Notes under the pieces: generated by a model
Database searches by the model: none
What the model saw: the letters and a program-made list of their open reading frames with translations, nothing else
Told to the model about the DNA's origin: nothing
In this document: positions 6,084-11,862 of the stretch, one piece after another
Layout: every line of letters begins with the position of its first letter
Position numbering within the stretch: the stretch's first letter is position 1
DNA from: Saprospiraceae bacterium
GTDB lineage: Bacteria; Bacteroidota; Bacteroidia; Chitinophagales; Saprospiraceae
DNA: 11,862 bases
Reading direction: 5' to 3'
Assembly: GCA_020528935.1 (NCBI GenBank)
Contig: JAJDFU010000459.1
Location: forward strand, 1 to 11,862
Position numbers and translations under genes: made by a program

Positions 6084-6875
6084 ATGAAGATCGAAGCCAA
6101 AGATCCGGTCGTGGAGTTTCACGATCTCACCGCCTCCTACGACAAGAAGCCCGTCCTCTGGAACATCGACATGACGCTTCCGCAGGGCGCTCTGATCGGG
6201 ATCATCGGTCCGAACGGAGCCGGAAAATCCACCCTGATCAAGGCGGCCATGGGCCTGCTGCCCCTGGCCTCCGGCTACGTGCGCCTCTTCGACCGGCCAC
6301 TGGATGAGGTGCGCCGCCGAGTGAGCTACGTACCTCAGCGCGAAACGGTGGACTGGGACTTCCCCACCGCTGTCCTTGACGTGGTGCTCATGGGGCGCTA
6401 CGGCAGGCTGGGCCTACTGGCGCGGCCGGGCAAAGCCGACAGGGAGATCGCTCGCGAATGCCTGCGCAAGGTGGGCATGGAAGCTTTTGCCAGGCGGCAG
6501 ATCTCCCAACTCTCCGGCGGGCAACAGCAGCGCGTCTTCCTGGCCCGGGCTCTGGCTCAGGAAGCCGACCTCTACTTCATGGATGAGCCCTTCTCCGGCG
6601 TGGACGCAGCCACCGAATCCGCCATCCTGAGCATTCTTCAGGAAATGACCGCGCAGCAAAAAACGGTGGTCGTAGTGCATCACGACCTGCAATCGGCCGC
6701 CGAGTTTTTCGACTGGATCGTCCTGCTCAATATGCGCCTGGTAGCCTCCGGTCCCATCGAAAAGGTCTTCACGCCCGATCTGTTGCAGGAGACCTATGGC
6801 GGGAAGCTGACGGTGCTCTCCGAAGTGGGTGAGCTGGTGCGCAAGCGGCAAATCCCGAGCCGGGAAAAATATTGA
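6084..6875 (+). CDS. Metal ABC transporter ATPase (TroB/MntB/YtgB type)
   Basis: Nucleotide-binding subunit that powers the metal importer at the cytoplasmic face. All ABC motifs are intact in 263 residues: Walker A GPNGAGKST (42-50), Q-loop Gln85, signature LSGGQQQR (143-150), Walker B LYFMDEPF (163-170) and the switch His200 (VVHHDL). The Q-loop context VPQRETVDWDFP is the form seen in Mn/Fe-type TroB, MntB and SitB ATPases and supports assignment to this family rather than to a general-purpose ATPase. It is separated by 4 bp from the binding-protein gene, and by a 55-bp gap from the first permease, the widest gap inside the operon. Confidence 0.92.
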   Translation: MKIEAKDPVVEFHDLTASYDKKPVLWNIDMTLPQGALIGIIGPNGAGKSTLIKAAMGLLPLASGYVRLFDRPLDEVRRRVSYVPQRETVDWDFPTAVLDVVLMGRYGRLGLLARPGKADREIARECLRKVGMEAFARRQISQLSGGQQQRVFLARALAQEADLYFMDEPFSGVDAATESAILSILQEMTAQQKTVVVVHHDLQSAAEFFDWIVLLNMRLVASGPIEKVFTPDLLQETYGGKLTVLSEVGELVRKRQIPSREKY

Positions 6876-6930
6876 AAAGGGTAGGGGCATGATTCGGAGC
6901 GGACTAAAAAAACGTTTGCAGCCTTGATGT

Positions 6931-8217
6931 ATGGAGCGACTGATTGAATTTTTGAGCTTCCGGGATCCCAGCGTACTTTCGGTAACGATAGGGGCCATTC
7001 TGCTCACGGCTTCTTCCGCCGTGGTGGGCACCTTTACCTTTTTGAAGAAAAAAGCCCTGGTCGGGGATGCCGTGGCTCATTCCGTATTGCCGGGCATTTG
7101 CCTGGCCTTCCTGCTGTCGGGCACCAAGAATCCCATTTTCCTCATCGGCGGAGCTTTTGCCACCGGCTGGATCTCCCTGCTGCTGGTCGACAAGATCAGC
7201 ATGCGCTCCAAGCTGAAAGAGGACACGGCCATTGCCCTGATCTTGTCGGTATTCTTCGGACTGGGCATTTTGCTGCTCACCTACATCCAGCACAGCGGCA
7301 ATGCCGCCCAGACCGGCCTGGACTCCTTTCTCTTCGGCAAAGCGGCCGCCCTGGTTGGGCAGGATCTGTTGGTATTTGGCGTTGTGGCCGTAGTACTCCT
7401 CCTCGCGGTAACCCTTTTCTTTAAAGAGCTCAAGCTCATCGCGTTCGATCCCGCCTTTGCCCGGGCACTGGGGTTGCCGGTGTACGGGATTGACCTCCTG
7501 CTCACTACCCTTACCGTACTGGCCGTAGTGACGGGCATACAGGCCGTAGGCGTAGTGCTCATGGCGGCCATGCTCATCACCCCGGCGGCCGCGGCGCGCT
7601 TCTGGACCGACGATGCGCTGCACATGACGCTGCTTGCAGCAACCCTGGGTGCACTGTCTGGCCTGGCGGGGGCTTTCGTGAGCTATGCGGCTCCGGCCAT
7701 GCCCACCGGCCCCTGGATCGTCATGGTCGTTTCTGTGCTGGCCATGCTGTCCTTCTTTTTTGCGCCCCGGCGCGGCATTGTATCCCGGTGGTTCCAACAG
7801 CGACAGCTTCAGCATACCATACTGGACGAAAACGTACTGAAGGCCCTCTATCATCTGGGTGAGGCCGACGACGATATGTTTCGGGATCGAAGCCTGGAGC
7901 AGATCATTGCCCGCCGCTTTTTTCCCCGGCGCCCCCTGCGCAGGGCTCTGCAAAGGCTTCAGCGCCGCAAGCTCGTACAACGCCGGAACGGCACCTGGCG
8001 CTTCACGAAAGCCGGCCAGCAAAAAGGCCAGCGCATGGTGCGCCTGCACCGCCTGTGGGAGCTGTACCTGTCCCGCTACCTGGAAATCGCCCCGGATCAC
8101 GTGCACGAAGATGCCGAAACGATCGAGCATATCCTCACCCCCGAGCTGGAGCAGGAGCTGGCGCGCCAGCTGGACTTTCCGGAAAGGGATCCCCATCAAA
8201 GCAAAATCCCGTCCTGA
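6931..8217 (+). CDS. Metal ABC permease fused to a C-terminal DtxR/MntR-like repressor domain (TroC/YtgCR type)
   Basis: A 428-residue fusion. Residues 1 to about 285 are a standard ABC-3 permease: many hydrophobic helices, VGDAVAHSVLPG (44-55), AFDPAFARALGLP (171-183), and a terminal FAPRRG (277-282). After a basic linker comes a DtxR-family module: a winged helix (about 297-362, wing RRNGTWRFTKAG) and a dimerisation/metal helix region (about 363-424) with RLHRLWE and VHEDAETIEH. Aligned by eye to MntR and DtxR, His373, Glu377, His392, Glu396, Glu399 and His400 match known metal ligands; the MntR Asp8 and Glu11 positions are Asn301 and Lys304. No SH3-like third domain follows. In Chlamydia the equivalent YtgCR is cleaved to free the YtgR repressor. 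A TGA just upstream fixes the ATG at 6931 as the start. The next permease begins 2 bp after its stop. Confidence 0.9.
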   Translation: MERLIEFLSFRDPSVLSVTIGAILLTASSAVVGTFTFLKKKALVGDAVAHSVLPGICLAFLLSGTKNPIFLIGGAFATGWISLLLVDKISMRSKLKEDTAIALILSVFFGLGILLLTYIQHSGNAAQTGLDSFLFGKAAALVGQDLLVFGVVAVVLLLAVTLFFKELKLIAFDPAFARALGLPVYGIDLLLTTLTVLAVVTGIQAVGVVLMAAMLITPAAAARFWTDDALHMTLLAATLGALSGLAGAFVSYAAPAMPTGPWIVMVVSVLAMLSFFFAPRRGIVSRWFQQRQLQHTILDENVLKALYHLGEADDDMFRDRSLEQIIARRFFPRRPLRRALQRLQRRKLVQRRNGTWRFTKAGQQKGQRMVRLHRLWELYLSRYLEIAPDHVHEDAETIEHILTPELEQELARQLDFPERDPHQSKIPS

Positions 8218-8219
8218 GC

Positions 8220-9131
8220 ATGGATGCGTTCTACATCATACTCACCGCTACGCTCATTGCCCTTTCCTGCGGCTTGTTGGGTTGCTTTCTCATCCTCCGC
8301 CGCATGGCTATGGTGGGCGACGCCATTTCGCATGCCGTGTTGCCGGGTATCGTGATCGCCTTTTTGGTATCGGGCACGCGCGACTCCTTCTGGATGATGG
8401 GCGGGGCGGCCCTGTTGGGTATTTTCACCACTTTTCTCATCGAGTTTTTTCACAAGCGCGCCCGACTGCAGACGGATGCGGCCATAGGCGTGACCTTCAC
8501 CTGGCTGTTTGCCCTGGGCATCATTCTCATTTCGGTCTTTGCCGGCCAGGTAGACCTGGATCAGGAATGCGTCCTATACGGCGAGATCGCCTACGTGCCG
8601 CTGGACCTCTGGATAACGGAATCGGGCAAGGTATTGGGCCCGCGGGCGCTGTACATTGCCGGGCTCGTTCTATTGATCAATATTTCGTTTGTGTACGTGG
8701 GCTACAAGGAACTGCTGCTCACCACCTTCGACCCCACTTTTGCGGCCAGCATCGGCATTTCCATTTCGCTTTGGAACTACCTGCTGATGGGGGCCGTATC
8801 CATGACCACGGTGGCTTCGTTCGAGTCCGTAGGTGCCATTCTGGTCGTAGCCCTGCTGGTAGCTCCGCCGGCAACGGCCTACCTGCTCACCGACCGCTTT
8901 CCGGCTCTGCTGGCCGCCACGGCCGCTCTGGCGGTAGCCATCAGCGCGGGCGGCTACTACCTGGCCGCTTGGCTGGACGGCTCCATAGCCGGGGCCATCG
9001 TCACGGTGGCGGGAGTGCTGTTCGGGCTGGCTTTTTTGTTTGCTCCGCGCCACGGGTTGCTCACCCGGCGCTGGCGGCAGCGGCGCCAGCGGCAAGCCCT
9101 GGCCGAGGCGGCCGCCGGTTACCGGGAATAG
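8220..9131 (+). CDS. Metal ABC transporter permease (TroD/YtgD type)
   Basis: Second membrane subunit of the importer, 303 residues with about eight to nine hydrophobic helices. Family motifs include MAMVGDAISHAVLPGIV near the N terminus, TTFDPTFAASIG in the middle and ESVGAILVVALLVAPPATAYLLT. The C terminus LFAPRHGLLTRRWRQRRQRQ parallels the FAPRRG linker of the preceding permease, but here the protein ends after about 30 more residues with no repressor domain. The ATG at 8220, 2 bp after the previous stop, gives a normal family N terminus; an earlier in-frame ATG at 8055 would add a non-membrane extension read from within the repressor domain and is rejected. Its two-permease partner presumably forms the heterodimeric channel. 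It ends 6 bp from the convergent rbfA stop. Confidence 0.92.
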   Translation: MDAFYIILTATLIALSCGLLGCFLILRRMAMVGDAISHAVLPGIVIAFLVSGTRDSFWMMGGAALLGIFTTFLIEFFHKRARLQTDAAIGVTFTWLFALGIILISVFAGQVDLDQECVLYGEIAYVPLDLWITESGKVLGPRALYIAGLVLLINISFVYVGYKELLLTTFDPTFAASIGISISLWNYLLMGAVSMTTVASFESVGAILVVALLVAPPATAYLLTDRFPALLAATAALAVAISAGGYYLAAWLDGSIAGAIVTVAGVLFGLAFLFAPRHGLLTRRWRQRRQRQALAEAAAGYRE

Positions 9132-9137
9132 ATAGCG

Positions 9138-9530
9138 CTACTGTCCTTCGCTTTCGCCGGGCTTGTCGGGCATCTGGTTTTCCCGGTACAGGCGTTCGAA
9201 CAGCGCTTCCACCCGGTACATCTCATCTATCGTTTCGTCCAGATAAAACGCGATATCCGGAATGCGGCGCACTTGCTTGCGGATGCGCGCGGCCAGGCCC
9301 TGTTTGAGGCGGGGGTATTCTTCCTGCAGGCTCGTGATCACGCCTTCTTTGTTGTCCGAATTATATACGCTCAGGTATATTTTGGCCAGGCTGAAATCGG
9401 GCGTCACTTTCACATTGGTCACCGTCACCATCACCTCGCTACCGTAAATGTACCCGCCTTCGCCCTGGAGCAGCATACCGAAGTTGCGCTTTACGAGTTC
9501 AGCTACCTGGCGTTGTCGCTTCGTTTCCAT
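9138..9530 (-). CDS. rbfA: Ribosome-binding factor A
   Basis: RbfA is a single KH-fold protein that binds the 30S subunit during late maturation of the 16S rRNA 5' region and is needed for growth in the cold. The 130-residue product has the family start (METKRQRQVAELVKRNFGMLL), the central VTVTNVKVTPDFSLAKIYLSVY and the C-terminal KQVRRIPDIAFYLDETIDEMYRVEALFERL, which is diagnostic. Length is normal. It is alone on the minus strand, convergent with the metal operon (6 bp between stops) and divergent from recG. The usual neighbours nusA and infB are absent. The start at 9530 is the only Met giving the full N-terminal helix. Confidence 0.93.
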   Translation of the reverse strand: METKRQRQVAELVKRNFGMLLQGEGGYIYGSEVMVTVTNVKVTPDFSLAKIYLSVYNSDNKEGVITSLQEEYPRLKQGLAARIRKQVRRIPDIAFYLDETIDEMYRVEALFERLYRENQMPDKPGESEGQ

Positions 9531-9753
9531 GGTCGTCGTAATTTCTGTGTCCTAAAATGAACAGGCCGTTGCGCTGTTGTAACTAAAGGTAACATCCGGG
9601 CTCCGGTAATTCGTTCTGTTCGGGCTCGTATTTTTGTAAAATGCCGTAGCGCCGAACGCGCGGGACTGTCGAGAGCCCGAAGGTCTTCGAACAGGGGCCT
9701 GAGCCCTGAAGGCCGGCAGCCCGGCCTCCGGTCAAAATTCGTAAGTTCACCCC
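9531..9753. promoter_or_regulatory. Divergent rbfA-recG intergenic region with inverted repeats
   Basis: This 223-bp gap must carry promoters for both genes. Besides the TATTTTTG element at 9629-9636, it holds several inverted repeats. TTCGGGCTC (9619-9627) pairs with GAGCCCGAA (9673-9681). CAGGGGC/GCCCTG (9692-9708) can form a hairpin with one bulged G and a CTGA loop. AGGCCGG/CCGGCCT (9710-9727) forms a 7-bp hairpin with a CAGC loop. No T-run follows any of them. On the minus strand TACCTTTA (9591-9584) is a weak -7 candidate for rbfA. No small gene is evident. Confidence 0.5.
9629..9636 (+). promoter_or_regulatory. Possible -7 element for recG
   Basis: TATTTTTG is a full match to the Bacteroidota -7 consensus TAnnTTTG. 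It lies 117 bp before the recG start and 8 bases wide within an AT-rich island. The -33 region is poor. If used, the recG transcript would begin with a leader of about 110 bases containing the two hairpins described for this gap. Confidence 0.35.
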
Positions 9754-11862
9754 ATGACGGCCACCCTGGACAAGCCGCTGGAATACCTCAAGGGCGTGGG
9801 TCCCGCGCGTGCGGACTTGCTGCGCAGCGAGCTGGGCATGCACACCTGGCGCGATCTGCTGTATCACTTCCCATTGCGCTACATCGACCGCACCCAGTTT
9901 CACCGCATCGCCGACCTGCACGAGCAGAGCGGTCAGGTGCAACTCAAGGGCGTGCTGCGGCAGCTCCACACGACCGGCGGAGGCCGCAAGCGCCGGCTCA
10001 TGGGGCGGGTGCGCGACGCCAGCGGCTCCCTGGAGCTGGTTTGGTTCTCCGGGCTGCGCTATCTCGAAAAGCAATTGGAGGTCGGCAAGGAGTACGTGCT
10101 CTTCGGCCGGATCAACAGCTTCAACGGCAAGCTCAGCATGCCGCATCCGGAGATGGAAGCGGCCAGCGAGCACCGCAGTAAAACCGCCACGCACTTCGCT
10201 CCGGTCTATCCCGGCACCGAAAAACTCAACCAAAAGCGGCTGGACAGCCGGGCCCGGCGCCGCATCATGCACAACCTGCTGGAGCAGATCCGGCCGGTCG
10301 ACCTGCCGGAGAACCTGCCGGGCTATCTGGTGAAGCAATTCCAGCTCATGAGCCGGTACGAGGCCATGCGGGCCATTCACTTTCCGCGCAAGCCGCGCGA
10401 GCTGAATGCCGCCCGCAGCCGGCTCAAGTTTGAGGAGCTCTTCTTCCTGCAGTTGCGCCTCCTTCAGACGCGGCAACAGCGAAGGGATACCAACCGGGGT
10501 TATGTGTTTGGCCAGGTGGGCGATTTTTTCATGCGCTTCTACGAAGAAAAGCTGCCCTTCGCGCTCACCGAAGCCCAGAAGCGGGTCGTGAGAGAGATCC
10601 GCCATGACCTGGGCGAAGGCCGGCAGATGAACCGGCTGCTGCAGGGCGATGTGGGCAGTGGCAAGACCATCGTGGGATTGCTGTGCATGCTGCTGGCCCT
10701 GGACAACGGTTTCCAGGCCTGCCTGATGGCCCCTACCGAGATCCTGGCCCAGCAGCACTACCAGTCCATCACCGGTTATCTTCAGGGCATGGGGGTACGG
10801 GTGGGCTTCCTGTCCGGTACGGTCAAGGGCAAGAAGCGCAAGGAACTCCTCCGCCTGCTCAGGCAGGGCGAACTGCATATCCTCATCGGTACGCATGCGC
10901 TGATCGAGGAGCCGGTGGAATTTCACCGCCTGGGCCTGGCCATCACAGATGAGCAGCACCGCTTTGGCGTGGCCCAGCGGGCGCGCCTGTGGAAAAAAAG
11001 CCGCCCGCATCCGCCGCACGTCCTGGTGATGACGGCCACGCCCATCCCGCGCACGCTGGCCATGACCCTGTACGGCGACCTGGACGTCTCCGTCATCGAC
11101 GAGCTGCCGCCCGGCCGCAAACCGGTGCAGACCGTCCACCGCACCGAGCAGCAGCGCGCGCGGGTGTTCGGCTTTATGAAGGAGGAGATCGCCAAGGGGC
11201 GGCAGGTTTACGTGGTGTATCCCCTCATCGAGGAATCCGAGACGCTGGACCTCCAAAACCTGGAGGCCGGCTATGAGGCACTCAGCCGCGAATTCCCGGG
11301 GCCCGACTACAAGATCAGCATCGTACACGGACGCATGAAGCCGGCCGACAAGGATTATGAGATGCAACGCTTCGCCCGGGGTGAAACCCAGATCATGGTC
11401 GCCACCACCGTGATCGAGGTGGGGGTGAACGTGCCCAATGCCAGCGTGATGGTGATCGAGAATACGGAGCGCTTCGGCCTGTCGCAATTGCATCAGTTGC
11501 GCGGGCGCGTGGGCCGGGGTGCCGAGCAGTCGTACTGCATCCTGATGACCGACTTCAAGATCAGCAACGAGGCGCGCGAGCGCATCGCCACCATGGTGCG
11601 CACCAACAACGGCTTCGAAATCGCCGAAGCCGACCTGCGCCTGCGCGGCCCCGGCAACATCGAGGGTACCCAGCAGAGCGGCCTGGTGCACTTTCGCATC
11701 GCCGACCTGGCCATGGACGGCAAGATCCTGCGCACCGCCCGCGATCTGGCCCGGCGCATCCTGGAAGCCGACCCCCGCCTGGAAAAACCGGAACACCAGC
11801 CCGTGTCGCTTTTTTTGGAACGAGACGAAAAGCACAAAAAAGGTTGGAGCCGGATCAGTTAA
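9754..11862 (+). CDS. recG: ATP-dependent DNA helicase RecG
   Basis: RecG remodels stalled replication forks and branched recombination intermediates. The 702-residue protein is complete. An N-terminal helix-hairpin-like segment (LEYLKGVGPARADLL, 9-23) is followed by the OB-fold wedge domain (about 60-150, including GRVRDASGSLELVWFSG), which splits branched DNA. The SF2 motor follows: Walker A GDVGSGKT (298-305), DEQHRFGV (399-406, the RecG/Mfd variant of the DEAD box), TATPIPRT (427-434), MVATTVIEVGVNVPNA (548-563) and QLRGRVGR (581-588). The C-terminal ADLRLRGPGNIEGTQQSG (626-643) is characteristic of RecG. Size and motif order are normal. The TAA is the last codon of the window. The ATG at 9754 gives the usual N terminus; no closely linked partner gene is visible. 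Confidence 0.97.
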   Translation: MTATLDKPLEYLKGVGPARADLLRSELGMHTWRDLLYHFPLRYIDRTQFHRIADLHEQSGQVQLKGVLRQLHTTGGGRKRRLMGRVRDASGSLELVWFSGLRYLEKQLEVGKEYVLFGRINSFNGKLSMPHPEMEAASEHRSKTATHFAPVYPGTEKLNQKRLDSRARRRIMHNLLEQIRPVDLPENLPGYLVKQFQLMSRYEAMRAIHFPRKPRELNAARSRLKFEELFFLQLRLLQTRQQRRDTNRGYVFGQVGDFFMRFYEEKLPFALTEAQKRVVREIRHDLGEGRQMNRLLQGDVGSGKTIVGLLCMLLALDNGFQACLMAPTEILAQQHYQSITGYLQGMGVRVGFLSGTVKGKKRKELLRLLRQGELHILIGTHALIEEPVEFHRLGLAITDEQHRFGVAQRARLWKKSRPHPPHVLVMTATPIPRTLAMTLYGDLDVSVIDELPPGRKPVQTVHRTEQQRARVFGFMKEEIAKGRQVYVVYPLIEESETLDLQNLEAGYEALSREFPGPDYKISIVHGRMKPADKDYEMQRFARGETQIMVATTVIEVGVNVPNASVMVIENTERFGLSQLHQLRGRVGRGAEQSYCILMTDFKISNEARERIATMVRTNNGFEIAEADLRLRGPGNIEGTQQSGLVHFRIADLAMDGKILRTARDLARRILEADPRLEKPEHQPVSLFLERDEKHKKGWSRIS

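Noticed and set aside
6911..6918. Internal promoter (AACGTTTG) before the permease-repressor gene
   Set aside because: It has one mismatch to TAnnTTTG and no -33 element at a sensible distance; too weak to list, although the 55-bp gap leaves room for one.
8055..8219. Earlier start of the second permease
   Set aside because: The extra residues are an out-of-frame reading of the upstream repressor domain; the ATG at 8220 gives the normal family N terminus.
9583..11835. Long open frame antisense to recG, and similar long antisense frames over the phosphatase (3409-4797) and the permease (6904-8199)
   Set aside because: They lie opposite clear, motif-complete genes, show no recognisable domains, and are expected in GC-rich coding DNA.

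Overview
The window looks like chromosomal DNA of a GC-rich member of the Bacteroidota. The pointers are a PASTA-repeat protein next to a rhodanese, a PorT-like outer-membrane barrel with a C-terminal Phe, lipoproteins with Bacteroidota-style lipoboxes, few recognisable Shine-Dalgarno sequences, and promoter-like TAnnTTTG motifs. Placement nearer the Saprospiria is only an impression from remembered protein families. I see no tRNA, rRNA, insertion sequence, phage gene or CRISPR array.

Layout. 1-1025 (+): the 3' part of a PASTA-domain envelope protein, cut by the window edge and by an in-frame TAG, then a small rhodanese. 1016-2690 (-): a single-pass SPOR-domain protein, a PhnP-like metallo-beta-lactamase-fold hydrolase and a small conserved protein of unknown function; the last two are coupled by a GTGA overlap. 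2781-3870 (+): a PorT-like outer-membrane beta-barrel protein followed 4 bp later by a lipoprotein of unknown function. 3955-4869 (+): a short Ppx/GppA phosphatase. 4870-5161: a 292-bp regulatory gap with a 20-bp palindrome of the DtxR-family type and a long imperfect hairpin. 5162-9131 (+): a four-gene metal-uptake ABC operon. 9138-9530 (-): rbfA. 9754-11862 (+): recG, complete and ending at the last base of the window.

The most interesting system is the metal-uptake operon. It encodes a TroA/MntA-type binding lipoprotein, an ATPase and two permeases. The first permease carries a complete DtxR/MntR-like winged-helix plus dimerisation domain at its C terminus. Gene order and the fusion match the chlamydial ytgA-ytgB-ytgCR-ytgD operon, where the YtgR repressor is released from the permease. 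The upstream palindrome has TTAGG/CCTAA half-sites like those DtxR-family repressors bind. The window therefore plausibly holds a self-contained circuit: import Mn or Fe, sense it with a domain built into the transporter, and repress the operon. Two metal-ligand positions of MntR are replaced in this domain, so its sensing chemistry may differ.

The rest looks like ordinary housekeeping and envelope genes, packed so tightly that two convergent gene pairs leave almost no room for terminators.
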